Source of the DNA: an uncultured Lachnospiraceae bacterium
GTDB taxonomy: Bacteria; Bacillota; Clostridia; Lachnospirales; Lachnospiraceae
NCBI GenBank assembly: GCA_947625205.1
Contig: CANQNN010000003.1
Location: 46,674 to 110,673, forward strand
DNA length: 64,000 bases
Direction of reading: 5' to 3'
Of this stretch, positions 45,094 to 54,061 are shown in pieces. How positions within the stretch are numbered: the first letter of the stretch is position 1; each line of letters opens with the position of its first letter. The notes beneath the pieces are model-generated. The model did not search any database. It was not told the DNA's origin and saw only the letters and a program-made list of their open reading frames with translations. Both the position numbers and the translations under genes were made by a program.

Positions 45094-46374
45094 CTATACC
45101 TCCTTAAGCTGTTGCACGAATCTCGCTCTGTTTACCACAGCATCGTATTCCTGCTGCCACAGCGCCAGCGACCGCTTTCTGTAATTCTCATACGCCTTGC
45201 TGTCCATATGGATCATCTGCCGTATCGCAACAGCAACTTCCGCCGCAGTCGGATCCGCCGGAAGCAGTATGCCGTTGCCATCGATCAGCTCCGACACGCC
45301 GCCCACCGCAGTCGCGATCAACGGTATCCCATAGGACATAGCTTCCTGCATAGATACCGGAAGTCCCTCACTGGAGGATGTGGATATAAAACAGTCCACC
45401 TTATGATCACGATAATATGCCAGTACCTCCTGATTCGGCACGTTTCCCTTGAAATGATAAACAATATTGTCCTTGCCTTGCAGCAGCGCTTCCGTCTGTT
45501 GACGCAGCGCCTCGTACTCACTGCCGTCACCGAAATGCACCCACTCGATTTTCTCCGTCAGTCCGCACAATGCACCTGCAATCAGGTCCACCCGCTTAAG
45601 GGGAATAACACTGGAACAGCTAACCAGCCGGAAACGGCCTTGCTCCCGGTGTGCTGCCATAACCGGATCACCGTCCCGCAGAGTCCCCAGCCTGCTGATC
45701 GCATACTTTTCACTGTCCGCCAAATGATATCTGTCCAGATAGTACTGTTTACCCTGCGCTGCAATGAAGAATATCCGGTCCAGCTTTCTGTCCATGATAC
45801 GCTTGAACGGCTGTCTTCCGCCTTTGTATACAGCATCGAACAAATCAAACCGATGAGTCCTTGTCGTCAATTTTGCCTTGGGATATTGTTTCCTGTGTTT
45901 TGTCATGCTGTAGGTATAATAGAAATACCAATAGGAATAAAAGATAAATTCTTCATTCTCAGGGAATAGTTCTTCTCTGCGCAACAGCCGCCAGTTTTCC
46001 ATCGCCAACGCATAAAAACCGACCGATTGGTATAATCTGGTCAGGATCTTCTCATGACTCCTCAGTATCTCTGTCGTCTCTGCCCAGCCATCCCGGTCTG
46101 TAAAAAAACGCAATGCATACCATAGACGGCGATAGAACGGCAGTTTGATCTCTATATTGACCACTCTGACCGTTTCTGGCAGCGGAGTCCAGCCGCTTCG
46201 ATTCGCCACAATGTCCGCAGATGCATGGGAAATGATCGTCACATCGAATTGCCTGAGCAATTCCGGCAGCTCCGGCAGGATAAAAGAATTCTCTGCCGAA
46301 TCATAAGGAAATGTCTCGGTTGACAAAAATAATTTCTTCTTATGATGCTTCTGTACAGAATCCATAATTTCCAT
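45094..46374 (-). CDS. Family 4 glycosyltransferase
   Basis: 426 residues, GT-B fold. N-terminal half begins KLFLSTETFPYDSAENSF; the C-terminal domain has SCSSVIPLKRVDLI, WVHFGDGSE and the EX7E segment STSSSEGLPVSMQEAMSYG, then AVGGVSELI. Typical retaining transferase of exopolysaccharide loci. The start may be ATG 46374 or ATG 46365. It lies five bases downstream of the amidotransferase WbpG homologue. Confidence 0.92.
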   Translation of the reverse strand: MEIMDSVQKHHKKKLFLSTETFPYDSAENSFILPELPELLRQFDVTIISHASADIVANRSGWTPLPETVRVVNIEIKLPFYRRLWYALRFFTDRDGWAETTEILRSHEKILTRLYQSVGFYALAMENWRLLRREELFPENEEFIFYSYWYFYYTYSMTKHRKQYPKAKLTTRTHRFDLFDAVYKGGRQPFKRIMDRKLDRIFFIAAQGKQYYLDRYHLADSEKYAISRLGTLRDGDPVMAAHREQGRFRLVSCSSVIPLKRVDLIAGALCGLTEKIEWVHFGDGSEYEALRQQTEALLQGKDNIVYHFKGNVPNQEVLAYYRDHKVDCFISTSSSEGLPVSMQEAMSYGIPLIATAVGGVSELIDGNGILLPADPTAAEVAVAIRQMIHMDSKAYENYRKRSLALWQQEYDAVVNRARFVQQLKEV

Positions 46375-46379
46375 TACCT

Positions 46380-47504
46380 TTAACGTTTTTTACAAAACAT
46401 GTTTTTTATCTTCATACAAAAAGCGACCCACTTTTTATCATTGGGATATTCATCTTCTGATTTTACAGGCATTTCCATGATATAGTTCCATTCTTCATCT
46501 GTAATATCCAATTTTTTCAACACATATTCTTTTTCTTCTTCCAGTTCTGCCTCTGTACTTGGCATGATTGCAATCTCTTTTAAACCTTCTTCACGTGTCA
46601 TTTCTCCGCCGACTATCAAACTGGATATATGATCACGTCTTTTATCCCATCCAAATTTTTTAGGAAGATATATTTCCTGAAAAAATTTTGTAAATCTGGA
46701 TTCATAGTGCTTCCCGCCGTAATATTTCCAGTCAAATTCTTTTTCTAAGGTAGCAATCGCCATTTTTTTTGAATAATTGATATAATTTAACGGGAAAACA
46801 AATTTCACATGATGAAATACAGGGTCCCATAAATACATTTCTATAAAATTCTGATGCGGGTATTTGCTCAAATTTCCTTTTGCTCTGCCGCAACGTTTAT
46901 AAACTCCTTTGATATTCCTCCAATCCCGGGCAGAATGCTGATACGCTGTCGACAGAATTCCTTCTGTCGCCCAGTTATTCCCGTTCAAAATATATTTGAT
47001 TCCAAATTTTTTAGCCATTTTAGCGCAGGCAGCAATGAAGCAATGATCCTGCGGCACATCCAGATTCGCCAAACCCGAAAACATATATGCTCTTTGCAGC
47101 TCTTTCATCGTCGGCCAGTCAACAACCACAGTATGCAGATCATAGCCTAATTTCTGACACATGTTCTTAATATTCTGTACTGCTAATTCCGAGTTCCAAC
47201 CAGCATCCACATGTACCGCCAACACCCTCAAATCATATTGTTTCGCCAAATATGCCAGATACGAACTGTCAACTCCGCCGGATATCCCTAACAGGCAATC
47301 GTATTCCTTTCCTTTTCCTTTTTCTTTTATCTTGTCAAAAAGTGCTTCGAGCTCCTGTTCACTTTCTTTTCCCTTATATCCATGCTCTTCTACCGATTTG
47401 TCATATGCATGGCAATAATTACATACCCCATCGTCATCTAATATCAAATGAGGATCGCTGGTAGTATCCATGATACATCTTTGGCACAATTTGTAATCAT
47501 TCAT
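46380..47504 (-). CDS. N-acetyl sugar amidotransferase, WbpG/PseA-like
   Basis: 374 residues. N-terminal Cys pairs C7/C10 and C28/C31 (CQRCIMD and CNYCHAY) suggest a metal site; an ATP pyrophosphatase PP-loop GISGGVDSSYLAYL at 73-86 follows. This is the WbpG/LegG-type family that converts an acetamido group into acetamidino with ammonia from a HisH/HisF pair. Both partner genes are directly upstream. Acts in the cytoplasm on the nucleotide diamino-uronic acid. AT content looks higher than in the flanking GT4 genes. Confidence 0.92.
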   Translation of the reverse strand: MNDYKLCQRCIMDTTSDPHLILDDDGVCNYCHAYDKSVEEHGYKGKESEQELEALFDKIKEKGKGKEYDCLLGISGGVDSSYLAYLAKQYDLRVLAVHVDAGWNSELAVQNIKNMCQKLGYDLHTVVVDWPTMKELQRAYMFSGLANLDVPQDHCFIAACAKMAKKFGIKYILNGNNWATEGILSTAYQHSARDWRNIKGVYKRCGRAKGNLSKYPHQNFIEMYLWDPVFHHVKFVFPLNYINYSKKMAIATLEKEFDWKYYGGKHYESRFTKFFQEIYLPKKFGWDKRRDHISSLIVGGEMTREEGLKEIAIMPSTEAELEEEKEYVLKKLDITDEEWNYIMEMPVKSEDEYPNDKKWVAFCMKIKNMFCKKR

Positions 47505-47505
47505 T

Positions 47506-48285
47506 TTAGTTCCCTACCTTTTTATAAATATTACTTTGTATCAGCGTACTCTCTTCCGGAAAATTTATCAATACAGCATTCCTTGACCCAAAATACACAA
47601 ACAAACTGCCGGCAGCAACTGCATGCGCGCCTCCTTTTTCCAAAGCTTCTTTCATATCATCCAGACTTCCTGCCCCGCCGCATGCTATAACCGGTATATT
47701 GACGCTTTGTGCCACATGAGAAATAGTTTTAATATCATAACCTCTTCTCATTCCATCTCTTTCAATAGAATATAAAAGTATCTCCCCCGCGCCGAGAAGT
47801 TCCGCTTTTTTCGCCATTTCCATTGGGGAATATTCCGTTTTCTTAGTAGCATCATTTGTATAACACCATTCTTTCCCAAACCTTGTCCTATAATCAATTG
47901 ACGCCACAATACTCTGTGATCCAAAATAAGCGGACGCTTCACGCACCAAGTCAGGATTTTCGTACGATGCTGTATTTAAAATCACTTTCTCAAAGCCAAA
48001 AGAAAAAATCGTTTTTATCTGGTCGATGCCGGTGACGCCGCCGCCATAACTCAACGGCATAAATGCCTCGGAAGCCATTATCTCTAATAACTCCATATTG
48101 GGTTGCTTCTTTCTTTTTGACGCAGTGATATCCAATATGCATAATTCATCAACGCCTTTTTCGTTAAAAATCTTGATTGCATTGATGGGATCGCCTAAAT
48201 AATCAGGATTTTTAAATTGTTTCGTCTTAACCAGATTTCCTTCATCGATCAAGAGCGTCGGAATGACTCTCGGCCTATTCAGCAA
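47506..48285 (-). CDS. hisF: HisF-like cyclase subunit of the sugar amidotransferase system
   Basis: 259 residues, TIM barrel of the HisF family: RVIPTLLIDEGNLVKT at the start, ELCILDITASK, GGGVTGIDQI and ACGGAGSLDDM. Relatives next to wbpG act as the ammonia channel rather than in histidine synthesis. The rest of a his operon is not present. Start is TTG at 48285, nine bases after GGAGG, overlapping the HisH stop. One base separates it from the WbpG homologue. Confidence 0.9.
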   Translation of the reverse strand: MLNRPRVIPTLLIDEGNLVKTKQFKNPDYLGDPINAIKIFNEKGVDELCILDITASKRKKQPNMELLEIMASEAFMPLSYGGGVTGIDQIKTIFSFGFEKVILNTASYENPDLVREASAYFGSQSIVASIDYRTRFGKEWCYTNDATKKTEYSPMEMAKKAELLGAGEILLYSIERDGMRRGYDIKTISHVAQSVNIPVIACGGAGSLDDMKEALEKGGAHAVAAGSLFVYFGSRNAVLINFPEESTLIQSNIYKKVGN

Positions 48286-48901
48286 TTTTATATTCCTCCA
48301 AAAAATTCTTTAATAATAACATTCCAAACTGATGACTCTTTTCCGGATGGAACTGAACACCTAAAATATTATCCTTGACCACAGCAGCCGCAAATTTATG
48401 TCCATATTCGCATGTCATCATTACATTAGCTTCATCATCACATTTTGCATAATAGCTATGAACAAAATAATATCTCTGTTCAGCCTCTAATCCCCTTACC
48501 AAAGGACATTCTTTATCTTCTATTTTCACATAATCCCACCCCATATGCGGTACTTTATATTGCGGATCCAATCGAAACTTGTAATTGTCAAACGGAATCA
48601 ATCCAAGCCCTTTTTCCTGTCCTTCCTCACTGCCCCTGCCAAGAAGTTGCATTCCCAGGCAAATCCCCAATATTGGCTTCTTATCAATATTGGCAAATTC
48701 TTTAATCACATCAACAAGATCATACGTCTTCAGATTATGCATTCCCCCGTCAAAAGCTCCCACGCCCGGTATGATCATTTTATCTGCATTTCGAATAACA
48801 GAAGCATCTCTGCTGGTTACTACATCCTTTTCTCCGACTTTGTGCAGAATATTTCTTATTGCGCCGACATTCCCCATATCATAATCCAAAATAACTACCA
48901 T
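48275..48901 (-). CDS. hisH: HisH-like glutamine amidotransferase subunit
   Basis: 208 residues, class I glutamine amidotransferase. Nucleophile Cys81 in GICLGMQLLG, and the His-Glu pair in GVQFHPEKSHQFG. It releases ammonia from glutamine, which passes through the HisF-like partner to WbpG. ATG at 48901 starts the conserved VVILDYDMGN; ATG 48931 would overlap the aminotransferase. The HisH/HisF/WbpG order matches Pseudomonas O-antigen clusters. Confidence 0.92.
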   Translation of the reverse strand: MVVILDYDMGNVGAIRNILHKVGEKDVVTSRDASVIRNADKMIIPGVGAFDGGMHNLKTYDLVDVIKEFANIDKKPILGICLGMQLLGRGSEEGQEKGLGLIPFDNYKFRLDPQYKVPHMGWDYVKIEDKECPLVRGLEAEQRYYFVHSYYAKCDDEANVMMTCEYGHKFAAAVVKDNILGVQFHPEKSHQFGMLLLKNFLEEYKIAE

Positions 48902-48911
48902 AATCGATCCC

Positions 48912-50033
48912 TCACGCAAACATATCCCCAAATAATTTTTGCAGCTTCTTTACTTCTGCATTTTGTATATACGGATGCATCGGCAGAGACAACACTTCCT
49001 GGCACAGCTCTACAGTATTATCCAGGCTGCAGTAAAGTCTATGTAAATTACTAAATGCCTTCTGCTCATGCAGCGGCTTGGAATAATACACCATACTGGG
49101 GATGCCGTTTGCAGCAAGCATACGTTGCAAGTCGTCTCTATGATTTTTTACTTTAATAGTATACTGCGCCCAGCTTGAGCAGAAACCTTCCCTGATAACA
49201 GGCATTCCCACTATATCCTGCAAAAACTGCGTATACTGCATTGCCACTTTATTAACAGCCGTCATTTCCTCTCCGGCGAACCGGTCAAACTTCGCCAAAA
49301 GCACCGCAGCCTGCAGTGTATCAAGTCTGGAATTCATGCCGATCCTGACATTGTCATACTTATTATTGCCTTTTCCGTGCACTTTATAAGACCGGACCAG
49401 AGCAGCCCATTCATCATTATCGGTAAAAACAGCGCCGCCATCGCCATAGCACCCCAGGGGCTTTGCCGGAAAAAAGGACGTTGTGGAGATATCTCCAAAG
49501 CTGCATGCCATCCTTTTGCCAATGCTGCCTCCAAACCCTTGCGCGCCATCTTCCAACAGCTGAAGTCCATATCGATCTGCTATAGTCCGGATCGCCGGAA
49601 AATCTGCAGGCTGACCAAACAGATCCACTGCGATCACAGCCTTGGGTCGCAGCTTTCCCTCCTGGAGCACCGCTTCAATCGCCTCTTCCAAAGATTCCGG
49701 ACACATGTTATATGTGTCCTTGTCAACATCTACAAAAACAGGGGTCGCCTGTACCCACGGCACTACCTCTGCCGTAGAGAAAAAGGTAAAATCCGGCACA
49801 AAAACAGCATCACCCTGACCAATATCCCACGCCATCAGCGCCAACTGTAAAGCGTCTGTACCATTGGCACAAGTAATACAATGTTTAACGCCGACATAAT
49901 CCGCCAACTTTTCTTCCAATTGCTTGACAGGATCGCCGCCAATAAACTGCCCTCCAAGAATGACCTTCTGTATAGCAGAATCAATTTGCGCTTGATTTGC
50001 CAGATATTGCGCTTGTAGATCTCTAAATTCCAT
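48912..50033 (-). CDS. WbpE-like sugar aminotransferase (DegT family)
   Basis: 373 residues. PLP Lys191 in TSFFPAKPLGCYGDGG, LEDGAQGFGG with the ring-binding Asp, and CANGTDALQLAL. The motif FFPAKPLG is characteristic of WbpE/WlbC-type enzymes that aminate UDP-3-keto-GlcNAcA at C3. Neighbours are the matching oxidoreductase (WbpB), N-acetyltransferase (WbpD) and 2-epimerase (WbpI). Start overlaps the end of the acetyltransferase by 11 bases. Confidence 0.93.
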   Translation of the reverse strand: MEFRDLQAQYLANQAQIDSAIQKVILGGQFIGGDPVKQLEEKLADYVGVKHCITCANGTDALQLALMAWDIGQGDAVFVPDFTFFSTAEVVPWVQATPVFVDVDKDTYNMCPESLEEAIEAVLQEGKLRPKAVIAVDLFGQPADFPAIRTIADRYGLQLLEDGAQGFGGSIGKRMACSFGDISTTSFFPAKPLGCYGDGGAVFTDNDEWAALVRSYKVHGKGNNKYDNVRIGMNSRLDTLQAAVLLAKFDRFAGEEMTAVNKVAMQYTQFLQDIVGMPVIREGFCSSWAQYTIKVKNHRDDLQRMLAANGIPSMVYYSKPLHEQKAFSNLHRLYCSLDNTVELCQEVLSLPMHPYIQNAEVKKLQKLFGDMFA

Positions 50034-50631
50034 CTATTTTATCCTCTTTAATATCCCTGTCATCCCTGCAAAACAATCTCTTATCTAAATCTTGCTCATA
50101 TACTCTGCCGCAGATTGTACACTGCAATTCTGCATTCAATACCTGCCCGCATTTACATACCCAACCGATCTGTCTAGCCGGAACACCTGCCATCAATGCA
50201 TAGTCCTGTACGTCTGCAGTCACGACCGCTCCGGCTGCAATCATACAATAACGTCCCAACTCATTCCCGCATACAACTGTCGCATTCGCACCAATCGTGG
50301 CTCCCCTGCGAACTAATGTCCGCCGATATCTGCTCCTGCCTTTGGGATATTCGGCACGAGGCGTCAAATCGTTGGTAAATACCATAGAAGGTCCGCAAAA
50401 AACACCATCTTCCAGTTCTACGCCTTCATATACAGAGACATTATTCTGAATCTTACACCCATCACCGACCACAACCTGATTCGCTATATTAACATTCTGA
50501 CCGATCGTACAGTCTCTGCCTATTTTAGCTCCGCTTTGTACATGGCAGAAGTGCCATATCTTTGTATTTTCGCCAATCTGCACGTCCTCATCGATGTAAC
50601 TGCTCTCATGCACAAAAAAATTATGATACAT
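50023..50631 (-). CDS. WbpD-like N-acetyltransferase
   Basis: 202 residues. Left-handed beta-helix with hexapeptides such as VQIGENTKIWH, AKIGRDCTIGQNV and ATIGANATVVCG, closing with YALMAGVPARQIGWV. The C-terminal C-x-C...C-x-x-C segment (WVCKCGQVL, LQCTICGRVY) is common in WbpD/WlbB enzymes. It acetylates the 3-amino group of UDP-GlcNAc3NA with acetyl-CoA. ATG at 50631 is ten bases after AGGAG; the GTG at 50649 overlaps that site. Confidence 0.92.
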   Translation of the reverse strand: MYHNFFVHESSYIDEDVQIGENTKIWHFCHVQSGAKIGRDCTIGQNVNIANQVVVGDGCKIQNNVSVYEGVELEDGVFCGPSMVFTNDLTPRAEYPKGRSRYRRTLVRRGATIGANATVVCGNELGRYCMIAAGAVVTADVQDYALMAGVPARQIGWVCKCGQVLNAELQCTICGRVYEQDLDKRLFCRDDRDIKEDKIDGI

Positions 50632-50653
50632 TATGTTATTGCTCCTCACCTAA

Positions 50654-51730
50654 TCACACATTAAAGCGCCCTCGAAAATCTTCAGTGCGACATTGTATCA
50701 ATGGCAGCCTGACAATACTTCCCGTTGCGGCAGACTGATAAATCGCCAGCACTAACTCCAAAGCCCGCTTACCCGCCTCAGCATCCACATATGGCTGCCT
50801 GTCTTTCTCTATCGCTTCAATAACATCTGCATACAGCGGCGTATGCCCGTATCCGTATACATTAGGCGGATTCTCATGAAATCTTTTTTTAACGTCCTCG
50901 GGATCGTCCAGCATATCCGAAAAGCGCCACTCTTCAATAATGTTGACCGATTGTCCGCCAGCCTTGACCGTCCCTTTTTCACCAAATAAATATAATGTCT
51001 CCTCCAGATTTCTGGGATAGATATCGGTTGTACCTTCTATGATTCCATAAGCTCCATTTTTAAACTTGATCAATGCGATCCCCAGATCCTCGGCTTCGAT
51101 ATAATCATGATTGAGGCGGTCCGTCATACCCACCACCTCCTCAATTTCGTCACCCATCATCCATCGCAGCAGATCGATATTGTGTATACACTGATTCATC
51201 AGCGCACCGCCGTCCTGCTCCCAGGTGCCACGCCACGCTGCACGGTCATAATACTCGTGGTCTCTGCACCATCTGATATGTGCCGTGCCATAAAACATTC
51301 TGCCGAAGCGGTTTTTGTCCACGGCTTCCCTGATCTTCTGTATTGACTTATTGAATCTGTTCTGGTGACACGCACATACCTTCAGATTCAAGCGGCGGGC
51401 TTTACCGATGATCTTATCCGCGTCCTCAATGGACAATGCGATCGGCTTCTCAATGATCAGGTTGCAGCCGTAGTCCATGCAGTCCAGCGCTATCTGCGCA
51501 TGTTTACCGCTCTCTGTGGCAATCGCCACCAATTCCGGTTTTTCTTTTTCCAGCATTTCATGATAATCCGTATATTGTTTAACCGTATCAGCCAGGTCAA
51601 ATTTTAATTTTTTATCCCGCATATTGGCAGGCGACACGTCACATATCGCTCCAATTTCAAGATCGTTTGCTTTTGCAGCCGCAATATGATTAGGCGATAT
51701 CCGCCCACAGCCGATCAATGCATATTTCAT
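50654..51730 (-). CDS. WbpB-like UDP-sugar 3-dehydrogenase (Gfo/Idh/MocA family)
   Basis: 358 residues. NAD-binding YALIGCGRISPNH at the start, the conserved Glu-Lys-Pro in LIIEKPIALS, and QNRFNKSIQKIREAV as in WbpB/WlbA. GGALMNQCIHNIDLLRW carries the catalytic His/Asp region. It oxidises C3 of UDP-GlcNAcA before transamination by WbpE. GGAG before the start. It follows the 2-epimerase by 16 bases. Confidence 0.92.
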   Translation of the reverse strand: MKYALIGCGRISPNHIAAAKANDLEIGAICDVSPANMRDKKLKFDLADTVKQYTDYHEMLEKEKPELVAIATESGKHAQIALDCMDYGCNLIIEKPIALSIEDADKIIGKARRLNLKVCACHQNRFNKSIQKIREAVDKNRFGRMFYGTAHIRWCRDHEYYDRAAWRGTWEQDGGALMNQCIHNIDLLRWMMGDEIEEVVGMTDRLNHDYIEAEDLGIALIKFKNGAYGIIEGTTDIYPRNLEETLYLFGEKGTVKAGGQSVNIIEEWRFSDMLDDPEDVKKRFHENPPNVYGYGHTPLYADVIEAIEKDRQPYVDAEAGKRALELVLAIYQSAATGSIVRLPLIQCRTEDFRGRFNV

Positions 51731-51746
51731 CTCGATATCTCCGTAA

Positions 51747-52817
51747 TTAAATTAATGAATGCCGTTCTAATAAATCAACTATCTTTGCCGCCGTATGACC
51801 GTCTCCGTAATACTTAGGACGTTCTTCCTCCGGAATATGTCTCGCCTGGTTTGCAAAAGCAAGCGCCGCATTTACGCTTGACGGCTCTTGCGGATCTACT
51901 TTTACGATCCAGCCATCACTCACCAAATCGTCCCATAGATCGAGTCCGAGCATAAACAGACATTTGGCTCCTGCATATGACGATTCTTTGGATAACCCCC
52001 CGGAATCCGTAACGATCAGTTTTGCCCTGTTCATTAATGATACCATTTCTATATATCCTACCGGTTCTATAATCTCCAGATTATCGATATCAACAGCCTC
52101 CTGCCATAATCCGAACTCCCGAAGATATTTCCTGGTCCGTGGGTGCAAGGGGCAGACTATTCTGCCGTCCAATCTTTGAATAAACCGCAGAATACTCCTC
52201 ATTCTGTCCTTATCTGCCGTGTTTTCCTGACGGTGCCACGTCATAAGAATGATTTCGTCATGCGAAATATTATTTCGCCCTCTCACCGACAGAAAAGTAT
52301 CATACATGATGTCACCAGTCAGATAAGACCGGTCAGCCAATCCTTCTTTTTCCGCGCTTTGCATAGCGCTGCGATCAGGACAAAATATAATATTTGACAA
52401 ATGATCTGTAACAATTCTGTTGCATTCTTCCGGATTATCTCTATTATGTGTTCGTGCGCCGCCTTCAACATGCGCAATCGGAATATGCAGCTTTACTGTT
52501 GCCACAGCGCCTGCCAGCGTGGTATCTGTATCCCCGTATAAGATAACCAGAGAAGGCTTTTGTTTTTGCAGTTCCCTCTCTAGCGCAAGCATAACGCCGC
52601 CGGTTATTTCGGCGTGACTGCCGCTCCCGACCTGCAAATTCACATTCGGTTTCGGAATATTCAACTCCTGAAAAAAAATTTCTGACATACTGGCATCATA
52701 ATGCTGACCACTATGAACAATGTATTGTTTGTATCCCCTGTTTTGCAATTCATGATACAGAGGCGCTAATTTGATAAATTGCGGGCGGTTCCCGACCAAA
52801 TGCATAATCTCGTTCAT
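51747..52817 (-). CDS. UDP-N-acetylglucosamine 2-epimerase family, WbpI-like
   Basis: 356 residues. Family motifs are all visible: VGNRPQFIKLAPLY near residues 8-21, HSGQHYD, ILYGDTDTTLAG, HVEGGARTHNRDNPEE, and VTDSGGLSKESS. In this setting the best match is WbpI, which turns UDP-GlcNAc(3NAc)A into UDP-ManNAc(3NAc)A. A normal WecB-type role with UDP-GlcNAc is less likely given the neighbours. It is the second gene after the promoter at 54022. Confidence 0.92.
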   Translation of the reverse strand: MNEIMHLVGNRPQFIKLAPLYHELQNRGYKQYIVHSGQHYDASMSEIFFQELNIPKPNVNLQVGSGSHAEITGGVMLALERELQKQKPSLVILYGDTDTTLAGAVATVKLHIPIAHVEGGARTHNRDNPEECNRIVTDHLSNIIFCPDRSAMQSAEKEGLADRSYLTGDIMYDTFLSVRGRNNISHDEIILMTWHRQENTADKDRMRSILRFIQRLDGRIVCPLHPRTRKYLREFGLWQEAVDIDNLEIIEPVGYIEMVSLMNRAKLIVTDSGGLSKESSYAGAKCLFMLGLDLWDDLVSDGWIVKVDPQEPSSVNAALAFANQARHIPEEERPKYYGDGHTAAKIVDLLERHSLI

Positions 52818-52835
52818 ATTTACCTACTCTTTTTG

Positions 52836-53978
52836 TCAGTTAATACTTGTATTATTTCTCCGTATATAATCACACACAGGCTTCATAACCGCTTCCATGC
52901 TTATATACTTTTCTGACATTTTTCTTATATTATCAGCAACTGTCTGCCTTTCATTTGTTCCATATATCCGGTCATAAAAATCTACAACCATATCAACATC
53001 TATGCTGGAGCTGTCATTGGGTAACTGTAGATAATAAGTCTTCTCCATAATCTGAAATACATCTGTGTCTACCCCCGCAACGATGGGGAGACCTTTAGCC
53101 AGATAATCTCGTATTTTAAGCTGACTGGAAAGGGAGGCGTGTACTTTATAATAGCCGAATGAACACATACCTATATCACACAGGTTATAGATCTCATCCA
53201 GTTCCCGCCCTGTCTTTCTGCCATAAAAAAGCACATGCTCCTGCAAACTATTCTGTTCTACGATTCTTTCATACATGGCTTTCTCTGAACCATCACCCAC
53301 CATATGGAATATAATATTACGTTTACCGCCTTGTTCATAGTAACGTTTCAGACCATACAGTATGCGTTCATACCCTTGATATGGCTGCATCAGCGCAACG
53401 GCCAGCAAATGAATCGTATCATCGCACCGTTCTGTTCTAACCGCCGGAGTAACCTGTGACAGATCGATCCCATTCATGATCCGTATCGTTGGGACACCCC
53501 AGATCTTTGTGTCCTGCGTATATGTCAGCGGACGGTCTATGATCTTATGCAGTCGCGGCGTATACATATCATCCCACCAATACATGATCTGATACAGCAG
53601 CCCTTTGGGTTTTTCACCCACATACGGATATGCCGGCAACTCGACCAAAATCCTTGCCCCATTGCGGCGCAGTCTCTTCAACACGCGATAATAAAAAGTA
53701 TCCATCAAACCATAGCGATTATAGACCCAGTCATACCGCTTGTCCTTCAGGTAACGGTACATTTTGATATAAGCGGGCGTCTTTTTGATATTGCCTACAT
53801 ACGCCAATTCGCGCTCTACGCCGTTTTCTTTATAGATTATCTTATTCTCTTTGATGTATATAAAATCAACCTGTAAACCATAAGATTCAAAGGCCTTGAT
53901 CTGTGCCCTGATTTTTTTACATACACCGTCCGACTGTTCATGAATAAAATCCCATGTGCAAAGATACAGTATCTTCAT
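52836..53978 (-). CDS. Family 4 glycosyltransferase
   Basis: 380 residues, GT-B fold. Starts KILYLCTWDFIHEQSDG; the donor domain has LMQPYQGYERIL, HMVGDGSEK and the region LSSQLKIRDYLAKGLPIVAG. It has a basic acceptor domain with YDWVYNRYG as in capsular transferases. First gene of the diamino-uronic acid operon, so it may transfer that sugar. AAGGAG lies 14 bases before the ATG, a rather long distance. Confidence 0.9.
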   Translation of the reverse strand: MKILYLCTWDFIHEQSDGVCKKIRAQIKAFESYGLQVDFIYIKENKIIYKENGVERELAYVGNIKKTPAYIKMYRYLKDKRYDWVYNRYGLMDTFYYRVLKRLRRNGARILVELPAYPYVGEKPKGLLYQIMYWWDDMYTPRLHKIIDRPLTYTQDTKIWGVPTIRIMNGIDLSQVTPAVRTERCDDTIHLLAVALMQPYQGYERILYGLKRYYEQGGKRNIIFHMVGDGSEKAMYERIVEQNSLQEHVLFYGRKTGRELDEIYNLCDIGMCSFGYYKVHASLSSQLKIRDYLAKGLPIVAGVDTDVFQIMEKTYYLQLPNDSSSIDVDMVVDFYDRIYGTNERQTVADNIRKMSEKYISMEAVMKPVCDYIRRNNTSIN

Positions 53979-54021
53979 AATGCCGGAATTTCTCCTTATA
54001 AAATTATACGATACTCTTTAT

Positions 54022-54050
54022 TTTATATCATATTTGAAGATGGATGGCAA
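54022..54050 (-). promoter_or_regulatory. Sigma70-like promoter of the diamino-uronic acid operon
   Basis: Minus strand TTGCCA (54045-54050), 17-base spacer, TATAAA (54022-54027), about 45 bases upstream of the GT4 at 52836-53978. It is in the 83-base gap after the SGNH-like gene. Confidence 0.6.
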
Positions 54051-54061
54051 TGCCCGCTCCC

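Noticed and set aside
47506..48901. HisF and HisH as histidine biosynthesis genes
   Set aside because: No other his genes are present and the WbpG homologue is adjacent, which fits the sugar amidotransferase system.
51994..51999. C6 run in the 2-epimerase gene
   Set aside because: Too short to slip often and clearly below the nine-base class; likely chance.
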